Assembly: GCF_002285265.1 (NCBI RefSeq)
Contig: NZ_NSJB01000001.1
Location: 682,001-746,000 of the forward strand
Reading direction: 5' to 3'
DNA from: Vandammella animalimorsus
GTDB lineage: Bacteria; Pseudomonadota; Gammaproteobacteria; Burkholderiales; Burkholderiaceae_C
Length of the DNA: 64,000 nt
Below the pieces are notes generated by a model. The model was not told the DNA's origin, did not search any database, and was given only the letters and a program-made list of their open reading frames with translations. Both the position numbers and the translations under genes were made by a program. Positions within the stretch are counted from its first letter, which is position 1, and each line of letters opens with the position of its first letter. Below are positions 37,384 through 52,811 of the stretch, in pieces.

Positions 37384-37776
37384 TCACGCTGGCTGGCGCA
37401 ACAGCGCCCCGGCCAGCGCCGCCAGCAGCAGCGCCATGTTGGGGATGACGCTGAGCAAAAAGCCAGGCGCGCGGCTGGCCGGATCGGCCAGGTACTGGCG
37501 GCAGTACAGCAGCCGCCCTGCCAGGTAGACCACGCCAATGCCGGCGATCACGGCATTGGGCCAGTACAGGCTGGCAATCAGCAGCGCGGGCAGAAAGCAC
37601 ACCAGCTGCTCCAGCGTGTTCATCTGCACGCGCAGCGCGCGCTCGAACATCTCATGCCCGGTCATGGCCGGCGCCTTGACGCCGTACTTTTCGCGCATAC
37701 GGCCCACCAGAACGCCAAAAGCCAAAAACTGGGCGATGGCCAGCAAGGCGACGATGTGCACATAGTTCATGTTCAT
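37384..37776 (-). CDS. MAPEG-family membrane protein
   Basis: A 130-residue membrane protein with four hydrophobic helices, matching the MAPEG (microsomal glutathione transferase-like) family: ERALRVQMNTLEQLVCFLPALL and YLAGRLLYCRQYLADPASRAPGF. Bacterial MAPEG proteins conjugate or bind glutathione or fatty-acid derivatives; the substrate here is unknown. The ATG at 37776 has GGGGGGAAGAA upstream. It lies 125 bp after pccA on the same strand. Confidence 0.85.
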   Translation of the reverse strand: MNMNYVHIVALLAIAQFLAFGVLVGRMREKYGVKAPAMTGHEMFERALRVQMNTLEQLVCFLPALLIASLYWPNAVIAGIGVVYLAGRLLYCRQYLADPASRAPGFLLSVIPNMALLLAALAGALLRQPA

Positions 37777-37900
37777 GGCGATTCTTCCCCCCCAGGCAGG
37801 CAATGGGCCCCGGGCACAGCCGCAGGGCACAGGGCGCTGGGCGCTGCGCCATGGCCTGGTGCGCAAGCCATGGCGCATGCCCATGCAGGTCAGCGGTGCA

Positions 37901-39958
<2,058 letters not shown>

Positions 39959-39972
39959 ATTCAACGGGCCTT

Positions 39973-40086
39973 TCAGCTAATAACCGACACCGAAGCGGCG
40001 AAATCGCCTGCTTGCGCTGCGCGCACCTGGCAGTTTGGCGAAACCGCGATTTCGCCGCAGTTGGCAATGGGGATTTTTTTGAACAT
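39973..40086 (-). pseudogene. 37-codon leader ORF duplicating the pccA start
   Basis: A short frame, MFKKIPIANCGEIAVSP..., runs 37 codons to a TGA 14 bp before the pccA ATG. Its first 14 codons match PccA (MFKKILIANRGEIA) except for two residues, and the DNA match is clear over about 40 bp. It has a strong ribosome site (AAAAGGAAACCACT before the ATG), stronger than that of pccA itself. The 13-bp sequence GCGGCGAAATCGC (39995) and its exact complement (40046) lie inside it and could form a hairpin. It looks like a partial duplication; translation as a leader peptide is possible. Confidence 0.65.
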
Positions 40087-40115
40087 AGTGGTTTCCTTTT
40101 GATGTTTTCATTCCG

Positions 40116-40961
40116 TCAGGCTTTGTCCCAGCCTGTGTCGAAGTAATCACTGTCTACATGTTGAATGGCCAGCGTCTTGACTGTGGACACACCCACGCCG
40201 TGCTCCACCATCAAACGTGCCAACTGCGCGCCGTCGATCAAGGCCACTTTCTGGTTTTGCAACCGAGTAACAAAATCACGCGCATCGCGCGAAAACTCAG
40301 CGCTGGTGATGAATACGCCCTTGTTGGCGCCTGCACCCGTCAAGGCGCCCAGGAATTGTTGCACTTCGGGACGGCCCACACTTTGTGCGGTGTAACGCTT
40401 GGCCTGAATGTAGATGCTGCTCAGGCCCAGCTTGTCTTCATGCACCAGGCCATCCACACCGCCGTCGCGGCTATAGGGCGTGACGCGGCCAGAGGATTCG
40501 TCAAAGCCGTAGCCCATGGCCAGCAGCACATCGACCACCAGGCGTTCAAAGTGCTGCGGCTGCATTTGCTTGACACGCTCCAGCACATCCGCACGCAAGC
40601 GTTCAGTCAGTTGCGCGATTACGGTTTCAAGCGCCTCTTGCGGGTCTTGTTGCTGCTGTTGATTGGGTGGCGCAAGGGGCTGCCCGGCACTGAGCGCGGC
40701 TTTTCCCTTAGGAGTAATTTGCACCACACCGCGTTTGGGTGAATCCAGCAAACCCTCTTGCTTCAGGTAATAGCGCGCCCACCAAACCATGTTGGGAAAT
40801 TTGAGCTCCCCACTGCTGGCATAGCGGGCGCTTGTGTCTTCTGCCGTCAAAGCCAGCGCCTGCTCCAGTGCAGACACCACATCAGACATGCGGTGTTCTT
40901 GCCCGTCAGCCAGCGCGGTCAGCAGGGCTTGCTTGATCGTAGGGGTATCGGGTATTGCCAT
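40116..40961 (-). CDS. mrr: Mrr-type restriction endonuclease
   Basis: A 281-residue protein. Residues 1-95 are an Mrr N-terminal winged helix (IKQALLTALADGQEHRMSDVVSALEQ, MVWWARYYLKQEGLLDSPKRG). Residues about 140-270 are the nuclease domain (HFERLVVDVLLAMGYG, SRDGGVDG, IYIQAKRY), with the D...QxK catalytic set intact. Such enzymes cut methylated or foreign DNA and need no partner methylase. The ATG at 40961 has AAAAGGACGG upstream. It sits between hipA and pccA, inside the propionate locus. Confidence 0.9.
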   Translation of the reverse strand: MAIPDTPTIKQALLTALADGQEHRMSDVVSALEQALALTAEDTSARYASSGELKFPNMVWWARYYLKQEGLLDSPKRGVVQITPKGKAALSAGQPLAPPNQQQQQDPQEALETVIAQLTERLRADVLERVKQMQPQHFERLVVDVLLAMGYGFDESSGRVTPYSRDGGVDGLVHEDKLGLSSIYIQAKRYTAQSVGRPEVQQFLGALTGAGANKGVFITSAEFSRDARDFVTRLQNQKVALIDGAQLARLMVEHGVGVSTVKTLAIQHVDSDYFDTGWDKA

Positions 40962-40990
40962 GTGTGTTGTCCGTCCTTTTCTACTCAAAC

Positions 40991-42325
40991 TCAAGCACTG
41001 CCCTGCACCGCCTGCCACACCGGCGTCAAGGCTGCGCGCATCTGCTGCATCGTCGTGGCGCAGATGGGTAAGTCCTGCAAAAGATCAGGCGCCGGTTGCA
41101 GGGCTTGCAGCCAGTGCTCAATGACGCGCTCGGCGTCCTTGGGCTTGATGCCGCCTTGGCGCGCCACTTGCAGCAGCTGGCGGCGGCCGGGGGTGCGGCC
41201 TTCGCCGGCTACGCTGGTGCTGTGCTCGGCGCCGGGGCCGTGGCTGAACGTCATGTCGAACGCGGGCGAGAGGCGCCAGCGGCCATCGGCGTCCATCAGG
41301 TAGGCAAAGTTCTTGGCGTGGTCGTCGCGGTTGTGGGTGAGCACGTTGAACACGCAGCGCTCGAACGCCTTGAGGGTTTCGCGGTAATCGCCCGTCAGGC
41401 GCGCGGTAGCCAGCAGCACGGTGCTGTAGTCCAGCGCAGGCAGGCGGTGGTCGGCGTGCAGCGCGGCGGCCAGGCTGAGCATGGGCACGCGCACTTCAGC
41501 GCCGCTGCCGGGCAGGCGCAGGCGGTCGAAGCGCCGCACGCCAAAGGCGGCGTGGCCGCCAGACAGAGCAAAGTGGCGCGGCTCGGGCATGTCCATGCCG
41601 CCGGCGCGGGCCAGGCGGGCGTACAGGGTTTCCATGGCGCAGACTTCGCTGTGCTCGCCCTGGGCCGGGAATTTGACCAGCCAGGGTTCGCCCTGGGCCT
41701 GGGCGGCTGACGCATCGGACGTGACAGGCGTGTCGGCCATGAAACGCGCTGCCTCTGGCATCCAACGCAGCAAGGCCTTGGGGCGTGCGCCCTGGGGCGA
41801 GCCGCCCACCAGCAGCAGGCGCTGCAACTGGGCCTCGGGCGTGGCATCCGGCCCTTCTTCCACGCTGGCCAGCAGGCTTTGCACGTCGCGCGCCAGCGCG
41901 GCCAGGCTGATGCCTGCGGGCAAGGGCTCGGCCAAGGGCTGCGCCGGCTCGAAAGACCATGCGCCCACGGCCGAATCCCCCAGCATGGCCAGGCGCTCCA
42001 GCACGGAGACGGCGCGCGGATCGCGCCCCTGGCGGCGCAGGGCGCGGTCCATCAGCAGCATGCCCCAGCCGTCGGGCAGGGCATCGGCAATGAAGCCGGG
42101 CAAGCCATGCGCATGGGCCGGCCCGATCAAGGCCGCAGGCGCAGCGCCCGCGCGCGGCAGAGGCGCGTGCAGGGGCGAGAACTCGCGCCCGCGCTCAATG
42201 GCCTCGCGCGAATACTCGAACAGCAGGCGGCCACCCACCTGCGCCAATTGCCCGGCCAGCCAGCGCTCGCCCCAGCCGCCATAAAAGACGTTCAGGCGCG
42301 TGATGGGCGACAGGCTCAGGTTCAT
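40991..42325 (-). CDS. hipA: HipA-family serine/threonine kinase toxin
   Basis: A 444-residue HipA-fold kinase. Visible are PLPAG-type AHGLPGFIADALPDGWG, LLVGGSPQGARPKALL (nucleotide-binding loop), WLVKFPAQGEHSEVCAMETLY, the catalytic FNVLTHNRDDHAKNFAYL (about residue 320-337) and SPAFDMTFS. HipA of E. coli phosphorylates glutamyl-tRNA synthetase to cause growth arrest; the target here is unknown. The start overlaps the hipB stop (ATGA), the usual antitoxin-first order. The N-terminal HipA_N domain is in the same chain. Confidence 0.9.
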   Translation of the reverse strand: MNLSLSPITRLNVFYGGWGERWLAGQLAQVGGRLLFEYSREAIERGREFSPLHAPLPRAGAAPAALIGPAHAHGLPGFIADALPDGWGMLLMDRALRRQGRDPRAVSVLERLAMLGDSAVGAWSFEPAQPLAEPLPAGISLAALARDVQSLLASVEEGPDATPEAQLQRLLLVGGSPQGARPKALLRWMPEAARFMADTPVTSDASAAQAQGEPWLVKFPAQGEHSEVCAMETLYARLARAGGMDMPEPRHFALSGGHAAFGVRRFDRLRLPGSGAEVRVPMLSLAAALHADHRLPALDYSTVLLATARLTGDYRETLKAFERCVFNVLTHNRDDHAKNFAYLMDADGRWRLSPAFDMTFSHGPGAEHSTSVAGEGRTPGRRQLLQVARQGGIKPKDAERVIEHWLQALQPAPDLLQDLPICATTMQQMRAALTPVWQAVQGSA

Positions 42326-42669
42326 GCACCCGCTCCGCCAGATGCACCGGATGCACCGGATGCGCCCCGCACGCGCTTGCTGGCGCGCTGGCGCTGGGCG
42401 GCGGCGGCCTGCTGCTCGGCCTGGGCGATGGTTTGCGGCACATGCACGAACAAGGCATCGAGCTCCTGCGCCACCTGCAAAGCCTGCGCCACGCGCACCA
42501 GCAGCTCCAGCGAGGCCTGGCCCGAAGCCTCCAGCCGCCGGATGGACGACAGCGAAGCGCCTGCCATCGCAGCCAGCTCCTGCTGCGAGATGTTGCGCGC
42601 CAGCCGCAGCGCGCGCAGGCGCTCGCCCAGCACTTGGCAGACGGATTCGGGGGGCACGAGAGACAACAT
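42322..42669 (-). CDS. hipB: HipB-like helix-turn-helix antitoxin
   Basis: A 115-residue Xre-type regulator. The HTH is ISQQELAAMAGASLSSIRRLE (about residues 28-48). The C-terminal tail is Ala/Gln-rich and ends in a GAS triplet series encoded by three 9-bp units (GATGCACCG twice, 42341-42358, then GATGCGCCC). It should bind HipA and repress the operon through the AT-rich stretch just upstream (42670-42720). It overlaps hipA by 4 bp. Confidence 0.88.
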   Translation of the reverse strand: MLSLVPPESVCQVLGERLRALRLARNISQQELAAMAGASLSSIRRLEASGQASLELLVRVAQALQVAQELDALFVHVPQTIAQAEQQAAAAQRQRASKRVRGASGASGASGGAGA

Positions 42670-42810
42670 TCAACACATCAAATATGAACCGTTAAGGTCA
42701 ATTATTACACTCAATCATTCAAATAAGAGCTTTTAAGAAAAGCCACTCGCAAGCCGCTCGCCTCGACCACCAAAGCATTCGGCAGTGCAACAGCTGGCTT
42801 CGGATGGTTT

Positions 42811-43113
42811 TCACGCATCGCCTCGCCGAGTTTGTGCCAGCAACGCCTTGCGCTGCGGCGTGAAGGCCCACCAGGGTTGGGCGCGGCCACCGTTCATGAA
42901 GTCGTGTGCGGCCATGAACACATCGAGCACGCAAGGGTCATGGCGTTGGGTCGTGGAGGCGCACAGAGCCTCGTAAGCGGCCAGCGGGTTCATGCGGCGC
43001 ACGTCGTCTGGCGTGGCAATGCCCAGGCCGCGCAGGTCAGCCGCGATCGACAGGCCGACGTTGGGAATGTCGGTCAGTTTCGTGACCTGATCGGCGCTGG
43101 CGGCTTTGGGCAT
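42811..43113 (-). CDS. Cdd1-family helix-hairpin-helix protein
   Basis: A 100-residue protein with LTDIPNVGLSIAADLRGLGIATPDDV, a helix-hairpin-helix-like start, and RHDPCVLDVFMAAHDFMNGG, WWAFTPQRK, the signature of the Cdd1 family. The family is sometimes labelled mitomycin-resistance or pathogenicity-locus protein, with no proven activity. The ATG at 43113 is used; a TTG directly after the pccB stop (43131) is also possible. Close spacing suggests cotranscription with pccB. Confidence 0.8.
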   Translation of the reverse strand: MPKAASADQVTKLTDIPNVGLSIAADLRGLGIATPDDVRRMNPLAAYEALCASTTQRHDPCVLDVFMAAHDFMNGGRAQPWWAFTPQRKALLAQTRRGDA

Positions 43114-43131
43114 GGGCAAAAGCGGCTGCAA

Positions 43132-44664
<1,533 letters not shown>

Positions 44665-44766
44665 GGTCTTCCTTTGGGTCGATCGAATGGCTTGCGGCTG
44701 GAGCCCCCAGGGCGGCAACCGCGCATTGTCTACGGTTTGCACACACTGCCATGGCAGTGTGCGGCG

Positions 44767-45843
44767 CTATGAAGAGGCCGGGCGATCAGCGCCCGCGCTG
44801 TCTGAGGTGTTGTCTGCGGCCTTGGCCACGGTGGCGGTCGAGGCAGCGCCATAGGCGTCGAGCAGCTGGCGCGCCGCTGTGGAGGCCGCCAACTGACCGC
44901 CCAGCACTTGCTGCTGCAGCTGCGGCAGGCGCTGGCGCACAGCCTCGTGTTGGCGGAAGGCGAGCTTGAGGCCGGCGTCGATGCGCTCCCACATCCAGGC
45001 CATGTTCTGGCGCTGGCGGCGCTGTGCCAGCTCGCCATTGTCGGTCTGCAGCTGGCGGTATTCGCTCACTGTGGCCCAGAAGTTCTCCACCCCCTGGCCC
45101 AGCAAGGCGCTGATCTGGATCACCTTGGGCGACCAGTGCCGCCCATCGTGCTGCTCGGCCGTGCCGTGCATGCCCAACAGCCGCAGCGATGAAGTGATTT
45201 GCGCCTGCGCCCGCGTGGCTGCTTTGGGGTCGATGTCGGCCTTGTTGATGACCACCAGGTCGGCCATTTCCATCACGCCTTTTTTGATGGCCTGAAGATC
45301 GTCGCCCGCGTTGGGCAGTTGCAGCAGCACGAACATGTCGGTCATGCCCCAGGCGGCGGTTTCGCTTTGGCCCACGCCGACGGTTTCCACAATCACCACG
45401 TCGTAGCCCGCAGCCTCGCACACCAGCATGGCCTCGCGGGTTTTTTCTGCCACGCCGCCCAGGTTGCCGCCGCTGGGGCTGGGGCGGATGTAGGCGTTTT
45501 CGTTGACGGAGAGCTTTTCCATGCGCGTCTTGTCGCCCAGGATGGAGCCGCCCGAGACGCTGGAGGACGGATCGATACTGAGCACCGCCACGCGGTGGCC
45601 TTGCTCAATCAGGTGAATGCCCAGGGCCTCGATGAAGGTGGACTTGCCCACGCCCGGCACGCCGCTGATGCCCAGGCGCAAGGCTTTGCCGGTGTGCGGC
45701 AGCAGTTGCGTGAGCAGCTCATCGCCCTGCGCGCGGTGGTCAGCGCGGGTCGATTCCAGCAGCGTGATGGCCTTGGCCATGGCGCGGCGTTGCTGCGCGG
45801 CGTTGCCGTGCAGGATGTGATCCTGCATGAGGGTATTCATCAT
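44767..45843 (-). CDS. meaB: Methylmalonyl-CoA mutase-associated GTPase MeaB
   Basis: A 358-residue G3E-type GTPase that chaperones cobalamin loading and repair of methylmalonyl-CoA mutase. P-loop GISGVPGVGKSTFIEALG (about 58-75), switch SIDPSSSVSGGSILGDKTRM, ETVGVGQSE, and NKADID. The C-terminal 50 residues are Ala/Thr-rich. The start overlaps the DUF4260 stop (ATGA). mcm lies about 1.2 kb upstream; a toxin-antitoxin pair and the DUF4260 gene separate them. Confidence 0.94.
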   Translation of the reverse strand: MMNTLMQDHILHGNAAQQRRAMAKAITLLESTRADHRAQGDELLTQLLPHTGKALRLGISGVPGVGKSTFIEALGIHLIEQGHRVAVLSIDPSSSVSGGSILGDKTRMEKLSVNENAYIRPSPSGGNLGGVAEKTREAMLVCEAAGYDVVIVETVGVGQSETAAWGMTDMFVLLQLPNAGDDLQAIKKGVMEMADLVVINKADIDPKAATRAQAQITSSLRLLGMHGTAEQHDGRHWSPKVIQISALLGQGVENFWATVSEYRQLQTDNGELAQRRQRQNMAWMWERIDAGLKLAFRQHEAVRQRLPQLQQQVLGGQLAASTAARQLLDAYGAASTATVAKAADNTSDSAGADRPASS

Positions 45844-46274
45844 GCCCGCTCCTCTTGAGCCCGCTTTTTCCCCAAGCCGCGCAAGCCGATGACACCCAAG
45901 TGCGTCACATGAAAGCCTAGCCCGTATTTCAGGCCGTAGCCCAATGCTCGGTCAAAGCAGGCATGAGCAAACCAGATCAGGCTGGCTTGCAAGAGCACGG
46001 GCATATTCCAAGCCAACGCCATCACCCCCAGCAGCGCAGCGCCTATGGTGTTGTGGGTCAGGTTATAGAGCCAGGCCGCGTAATGCGCATTGCAGAAGAG
46101 GTAAGCCAGCAAGGCCACATCCGGAAGCAAAAAGTACAGGGCAAACTTGCCCCAGGCAAAGTCCATATGGGCATAGAGCCCGAGCGCCAGCAACAGGCCC
46201 GTGAGTGCCTCCCAACGCAGCCATGCGGTGATTGGCGGCGCAACGGCATATTGAGCGCCTCGAATTTCTTGCAT
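45840..46274 (-). CDS. DUF4260 membrane protein
   Basis: A 144-residue membrane protein with about four helices, matching DUF4260: FLLPDVALLAYLFCNAHYAAWLYNLTHNT and IWFAHACFDRALGYGLKY. Function unknown. The ATG at 46274 has GAAGAGAA upstream; 46310 would add 12 residues. Its stop overlaps the meaB start. DUF4260 genes usually stand alone, so this placement looks like insertion into the propionate operon. Confidence 0.82.
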   Translation of the reverse strand: MQEIRGAQYAVAPPITAWLRWEALTGLLLALGLYAHMDFAWGKFALYFLLPDVALLAYLFCNAHYAAWLYNLTHNTIGAALLGVMALAWNMPVLLQASLIWFAHACFDRALGYGLKYGLGFHVTHLGVIGLRGLGKKRAQEERA

Positions 46275-46320
46275 GTCAAAGTTCTCTTCTCGTGCCAAAG
46301 GAGTGCGCATGGCAGATGCC

Positions 46321-46740
46321 TCACAAAATCTCGAACGCCCGTCCATCGGGCAGCCGATAGCGTGAAAAATCGCGCTTGTCCAGCGTCATGATGCGGGTGA
46401 TGCCCGTGTCGGCCGCCAGCCAGTAAAGCGACGCATCGGCCAGGTCCATCTCGGTGCGGGGGCGCTCGGTGTAGCGCCGCATCAGCGGCACAAAATCCAG
46501 CAATGCCTCCTGGCCGAATGGGAAGACCGAGACCGCCCCCTCGCCCAGCCAGTTGAGCATGTCAAAGCGCTGCGGCGGCGCCAGCAGATAGCTGGCTTCC
46601 ACTACGCAAGGCCAAGTGGTGGAGAGCACCCAGCGCTCCAGACCGGCGAGCTCCAGCAGGTCGCGGTAGCGCTCGCCGTGCGGCTGGCCCGGGCCGAACA
46701 TGGCCACCAGGGCGCTGGCGTCAATCAAGGCTGATGCCAT
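46321..46740 (-). CDS. PIN-domain toxin (VapC-like)
   Basis: A 139-residue PIN-domain ribonuclease. The acidic metal ligands are D7 (ALIDASALVA), E48 (VVEASYLL), and D99 and D102 (EMDLADASLYWLA), with a further acidic pair in TLDKRDF. VapC toxins cleave tRNA or rRNA and arrest translation. The start overlaps the antitoxin gene by 20 bp. The pair sits between mcm and the DUF4260 gene. Confidence 0.85.
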   Translation of the reverse strand: MASALIDASALVAMFGPGQPHGERYRDLLELAGLERWVLSTTWPCVVEASYLLAPPQRFDMLNWLGEGAVSVFPFGQEALLDFVPLMRRYTERPRTEMDLADASLYWLAADTGITRIMTLDKRDFSRYRLPDGRAFEIL

Positions 46741-47014
46741 GCTTGGCTTTCAGCTTGGCGATCAACGCGGCGCGTGCGGCCTCGGTGTCGTAGGGCACGC
46801 TAGGCTCAGCCACGAAAGCCTGGGCCAGTCTTTGCGCGTCAGGATCCTGCGCAGACTCAGCCTTCACCTTGAGAAAAAGCTGGTACGGGTCCTTGCGCCC
46901 CAGCGCACGCTCTACCGCGTCGATGATGAATTGCGACTTGGTGATGCCTTTGCGCTGAGCGGCCAGCTCCAGCTCTTTTTCCAGCAGCGGTTCCATGCGA
47001 ACAGATACGGCCAT
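46721..47014 (-). CDS. Ribbon-helix-helix antitoxin partner
   Basis: A 97-residue protein with a ribbon-helix-helix N-terminus (MAVSVRMEPLLEKELELAAQRKGITKSQFIIDAVERALG), followed by a charged, flexible C-terminal half that would wrap the toxin. It is followed by the PIN gene with a 20-bp overlap, the normal order for VapBC-type systems. Its promoter must lie in the 52 bp after the mcm stop, which is AT-rich (around 47040-47055). Confidence 0.8.
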   Translation of the reverse strand: MAVSVRMEPLLEKELELAAQRKGITKSQFIIDAVERALGRKDPYQLFLKVKAESAQDPDAQRLAQAFVAEPSVPYDTEAARAALIAKLKAKHGISLD

Positions 47015-47066
47015 GATGCAACTCCCAAAAGATCAATTGCCGTATTACTGTATCACGAGAGCTACT

Positions 47067-49226
<2,160 letters not shown>

Positions 49227-49381
49227 GGGCTTTCCAAAGGACGGCAGGGTCAAACAATTCGTAACCCGCCGAGTGTACAAGCAAGCATCCGCAGCCATTT
49301 CAAATTCTGGGCAGGGCAAACTCCAATCCCCGGGGTCTGCCTCCGGCAAGAGCTGCACCCTGCTCATGCCAGCGGCGCAAA

Positions 49382-49411
49382 AAAACGGCACCGCAAACGC
49401 GGTGCCGTTTT
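49382..49411 (-). terminator. Intrinsic terminator after acnB
   Basis: A perfect 13-bp stem (AAAACGGCACCGC with GCGGTGCCGTTTT) around AAAC lies 40 bp after the acnB stop. On the minus strand it is followed by a run of T, so it ends acnB transcription and insulates mcm. Confidence 0.9.
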
Positions 49412-49450
49412 ACTCATTGCTGGGCATCAAGGCCTCAGCGCGCACTCAGC

Positions 49451-52060
49451 TCAAGGGTGCTGCTCCAGCGCGTTCTTCACGCCTTCAGCCACTTCCGCGT
49501 ACTCGGGGATTTGGTCGAAGTTCATGTAGCGGTACACGCTGGCCTTGTCGGCGTCGATCACGCCCATTTCCTTGAGGTATTCCTCGGGCGTGGGCAGGTA
49601 GCCCAGGCGCGAGGCGATGGCCGCCAGCTCGGCGCTGCCCAGATAGACGTTGGTGTTCTTGCCCAGGCGGTTGGGGAAGTTGCGCGTGCTGGTGGAGATC
49701 ACCGTCGCGCCCTCGCGCACCTGCGCCTGGTTGCCCATGCACAGCGAGCAGCCGGGCATTTCGGTGCGCGCGCCAGCGGTGCCGAAGGCGGCGTAGTGGC
49801 CTTCCTTGATGAGCTCGTTCTGGTCCATCTTGGTGGGCGGGGCCACCCACAGCTTGACGGGGATGTCGCGCTGGCCGCCCAGCAGCTTGGCCGCGGCGCG
49901 GAAGTGGCCGATGTTGGTCATGCACGAGCCGATGAAGGCTTCGTCGATCTTCTCGCCGGCCACTTCGGAGAGGAACTTGGCGTCGTCCGGGTCGTTGGGG
50001 CAGCAGACGATGGGCTCCTTGATCTCGTTCATGTCGATCTCGATCACGGCGGCGTATTCGGCGTCGGCGTCGGCCTCCAGCAGCTCGGGCTTGGCCAGCC
50101 ATTGCTCCACTTTCTCGATGCGGCGCGCCAGGGTTTTGGCGTCCTCGTAGCCATCGGCGATCATGTTTTTCATGAGCACGATGTTGGAGGTCAGGTACTC
50201 GATGATCGGCTCTTTGTTGAGCTTGATGGTGCAGCCAGCGGCCGAGCGCTCGGCGCTGGCGTCGGAGAGTTCAAAGGCTTGTTCGACCTTCAGGTCGGGC
50301 AGGCCCTCGATCTCCAGGATGCGGCCGGAGAAGATGTTTTTCTTGCCAGCCTTGGCCACCGTGAGCAGCCCGGCCTTGATGGCGTACAGCGGGATGGCGT
50401 GCACCAGGTCACGCAGGGTGACGCCCGGTTGCAGCTCGCCCTTGAAGCGCACCAGCACGCTCTCGGGCATGTCCAGCGGCATCACGCCGGTGGCGGCGCC
50501 AAAGGCAACCAGGCCGGAGCCTGCGGGGAAGCTGATGCCGATCGGGAAGCGCGTGTGGCTGTCGCCGCCCGTGCCCACGGTGTCGGGTAGCAGCAGGCGG
50601 TTGAGCCAGGAGTGGATCACGCCATCGCCCGGGCGCAGGGCCACGCCGCCGCGGTTGCTGATGAAGGCGGGCAGCTCGCGGTGGGTTTTCACGTCCACAG
50701 GCTTGGGATAGGCAGCGGTGTGGCAGAAGGACTGCATCACCATGTCGGCGCTAAAGCCCAGGCAGGCCAGGTCTTTGAGTTCGTCGCGCGTCATGGGGCC
50801 GGTGGTGTCCTGGCTGCCCACGGTGGTCATGCGCGGCTCGCAGTAGGTGCCGGGGCGGATGCCCTGGCCTTCGGGCAGGCCGCAGGCGCGGCCAACCATT
50901 TTCTGCGCCAGCGTGAAGCCCTTGCCGGTGTCGACCGGCGCCTTCGGCAGGCGGAATTCGGTGGAGGCGGGCAGACCCAGGGCCTCGCGGGCCTTGGCGG
51001 TCAGCGAACGGCCGATGATCAGGTTGATGCGGCCGCCGGCCTGCACTTCGTCCAGCAGCACCTGGCTCTTCAGCTCGAAATCGGCGATCTTTTCGCCATC
51101 CTTCTCGATGCGGCCTTCATAGGGGAAGATGTCGATGACATCGCCCATCTCCATCTTCGAGACATCGACCTCGATCGGAAGCGAGCCGGAGTCTTCCTGC
51201 GTGTTGAAGAAGATCGGGGCGATCTTGCCGCCCAGCGTGACACCGCCGAAGCGCTTGTTCGGCACATAGGGGATGTCCTGCCCGGTGGCCCAGATCACGC
51301 TGTTGGTGGCCGACTTCCGGCTGGAACCGGTGCCCACCACGTCGCCGACGTAGGCGACCAGGTGGCCTTTCTTCTTCAGATCCTCGATGTACTGGATCGG
51401 GCCGCGCTTGCCGTCTTCTTCGGGCTTGAAGGCCGCGTCGGGACGGGTGTTCTTCAGCATGGCCAGGTAGTGCAGCGGGATGTCCGGGCGGCTCCAGGCG
51501 TCGGGGGCGGGGGAGAGATCGTCGGTGTTGGTCTCGCCCGGCACCTTGAAGACGGTGACGGTGATCTTCTCGGGCACCTTGGGGCGGCTGGTGAACCACT
51601 CGGCATCGGCCCAGCTTTGCATGACTTCCTTGGCCTTGGCGTTGCCGGCCTTGGCTTTTTCGGCCACGTCGTTGAAGAAGTCGAACATCAAGAGCGTCTT
51701 CTTCAGCGCCTCGGCGGCCACATCGGCCACGTCGGCGTCGTCCAGCAGCTCGATCAGCGGGTGCACGTTGTAGCCGCCCACCATGGTGCCCAGCAGCTCG
51801 GTGGCCTTGGCCTTGGAGATTAGGCCAACCTGCACGTCGCCATGCGCCACGGCGGCCAGAAAAGATGCCTTGACCTTGGCCGCATCGTCCACGCCCGGCG
51901 GCACGCGGTGCGTGAGCAGCTCCATCAGGAAGTCTTCCTCGCCGGCAGGCGGGTTCTTGATGAGCTCGATCAGCTCGGCGGTCTGCTTGGCGTCCAGCGG
52001 CAGCGGCGGGATGCCGAGCGCGGCGCGCTCGGCGGCGTGTTGGCGGTACTCAGTGAGCAT
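49451..52060 (-). CDS. acnB: Aconitate hydratase B
   Basis: An 869-residue bifunctional aconitase B, which interconverts citrate, cis-aconitate and isocitrate. N-terminal HEAT-like domain ([37 protein letters not shown]), swivel domain ([23 protein letters not shown]), and 4Fe-4S cluster cysteines in the C-terminal domain ([36 protein letters not shown]). The chain is close to the usual AcnB length. Last of the mdh-tam-lyase-lipoprotein-acnB series on this strand. Confidence 0.97.
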   Translation of the reverse strand: MLTEYRQHAAERAALGIPPLPLDAKQTAELIELIKNPPAGEEDFLMELLTHRVPPGVDDAAKVKASFLAAVAHGDVQVGLISKAKATELLGTMVGGYNVHPLIELLDDADVADVAAEALKKTLLMFDFFNDVAEKAKAGNAKAKEVMQSWADAEWFTSRPKVPEKITVTVFKVPGETNTDDLSPAPDAWSRPDIPLHYLAMLKNTRPDAAFKPEEDGKRGPIQYIEDLKKKGHLVAYVGDVVGTGSSRKSATNSVIWATGQDIPYVPNKRFGGVTLGGKIAPIFFNTQEDSGSLPIEVDVSKMEMGDVIDIFPYEGRIEKDGEKIADFELKSQVLLDEVQAGGRINLIIGRSLTAKAREALGLPASTEFRLPKAPVDTGKGFTLAQKMVGRACGLPEGQGIRPGTYCEPRMTTVGSQDTTGPMTRDELKDLACLGFSADMVMQSFCHTAAYPKPVDVKTHRELPAFISNRGGVALRPGDGVIHSWLNRLLLPDTVGTGGDSHTRFPIGISFPAGSGLVAFGAATGVMPLDMPESVLVRFKGELQPGVTLRDLVHAIPLYAIKAGLLTVAKAGKKNIFSGRILEIEGLPDLKVEQAFELSDASAERSAAGCTIKLNKEPIIEYLTSNIVLMKNMIADGYEDAKTLARRIEKVEQWLAKPELLEADADAEYAAVIEIDMNEIKEPIVCCPNDPDDAKFLSEVAGEKIDEAFIGSCMTNIGHFRAAAKLLGGQRDIPVKLWVAPPTKMDQNELIKEGHYAAFGTAGARTEMPGCSLCMGNQAQVREGATVISTSTRNFPNRLGKNTNVYLGSAELAAIASRLGYLPTPEEYLKEMGVIDADKASVYRYMNFDQIPEYAEVAEGVKNALEQHP

Positions 52061-52145
52061 GTTTTTTTCTCCTGGGGCTATTGATTGGTTTCGTCTTGGG
52101 GGTGTTTTGGATTTTTTTGGCCATGGCTGCGCATGCAGCCAGGCA

Positions 52146-52661
52146 TCAGGTCTTGGCCAGACACTCAGCGGCCATGCGCTGGCCTTTTTTCTGGTTCATC
52201 AGCATGGCGCGGTTGGCCACCTGCAGCCAGATGACGCCTTTGGCCTCGTTTTCCAGCCGCACTGCGCCGCTGGCGGTGACCACAGGCACCATGCGGAACT
52301 CAAAGCCTTTGCTCTTGATGACGAACTCGCGCGGGTTGTCGGCCGCATCGCTGACGTTGATCGTCACGGCGCCTGCGCAGAGGAAGTCGCCGCGCTTGAC
52401 CCGGCTGATGACGTAGTCGATCCCGGTCAGCGGTGCGGGCTGGGGTTGCTGCGCCGCCTGCTGGGCGGCCGGGGCCTTGCCGAATTGCCCTGGCGCAGGC
52501 GCCGGGGGATCGGCGATGGCGCGGTCCTGCTGGCCAGCGGCCTGGGCCACGGGCATGGCCGCGCCATTGCCCTTGCCCAAGAACGGCAGCGTGCCCTTGT
52601 CACAGCCCGCCAAGGCGCATGCGGCCAAGGCCAGTACGGGGAGTTTCGATAACACTCGCAT
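52146..52661 (-). CDS. Hypothetical lipoprotein
   Basis: A 171-residue predicted lipoprotein: signal [17 protein letters not shown] with lipobox LAGC near residue 20, a Pro/Gln/Ala-rich spacer, then a folded domain from about residue 80 ([26 protein letters not shown] ... [11 protein letters not shown]). Not recognised. It lies between the CoA ester lyase and acnB on the same strand but with gaps of 150 and 85 bp, so cotranscription is uncertain. Confidence 0.75.
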   Translation of the reverse strand: MRVLSKLPVLALAACALAGCDKGTLPFLGKGNGAAMPVAQAAGQQDRAIADPPAPAPGQFGKAPAAQQAAQQPQPAPLTGIDYVISRVKRGDFLCAGAVTINVSDAADNPREFVIKSKGFEFRMVPVVTASGAVRLENEAKGVIWLQVANRAMLMNQKKGQRMAAECLAKT

Positions 52662-52811
52662 GGTGGTTCAATCGTTGGGGTGAGTTGAAGAAAGGGCTGC
52701 GCAATCACCGTGCCATCTGCCCGCAAAGTTCACGCGCACCGCGCCATGGGCCGTATTGGAACGTATTCGAAGCCAACTGCGGAAAAACAAGACAAAGCCC
52801 CTGCACAGACA

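Noticed and set aside
42341-42362. Considered as a CRISPR-like or satellite repeat
   Set aside because: Only two to three 9-bp units inside the hipB coding tail; no spacers of constant length.
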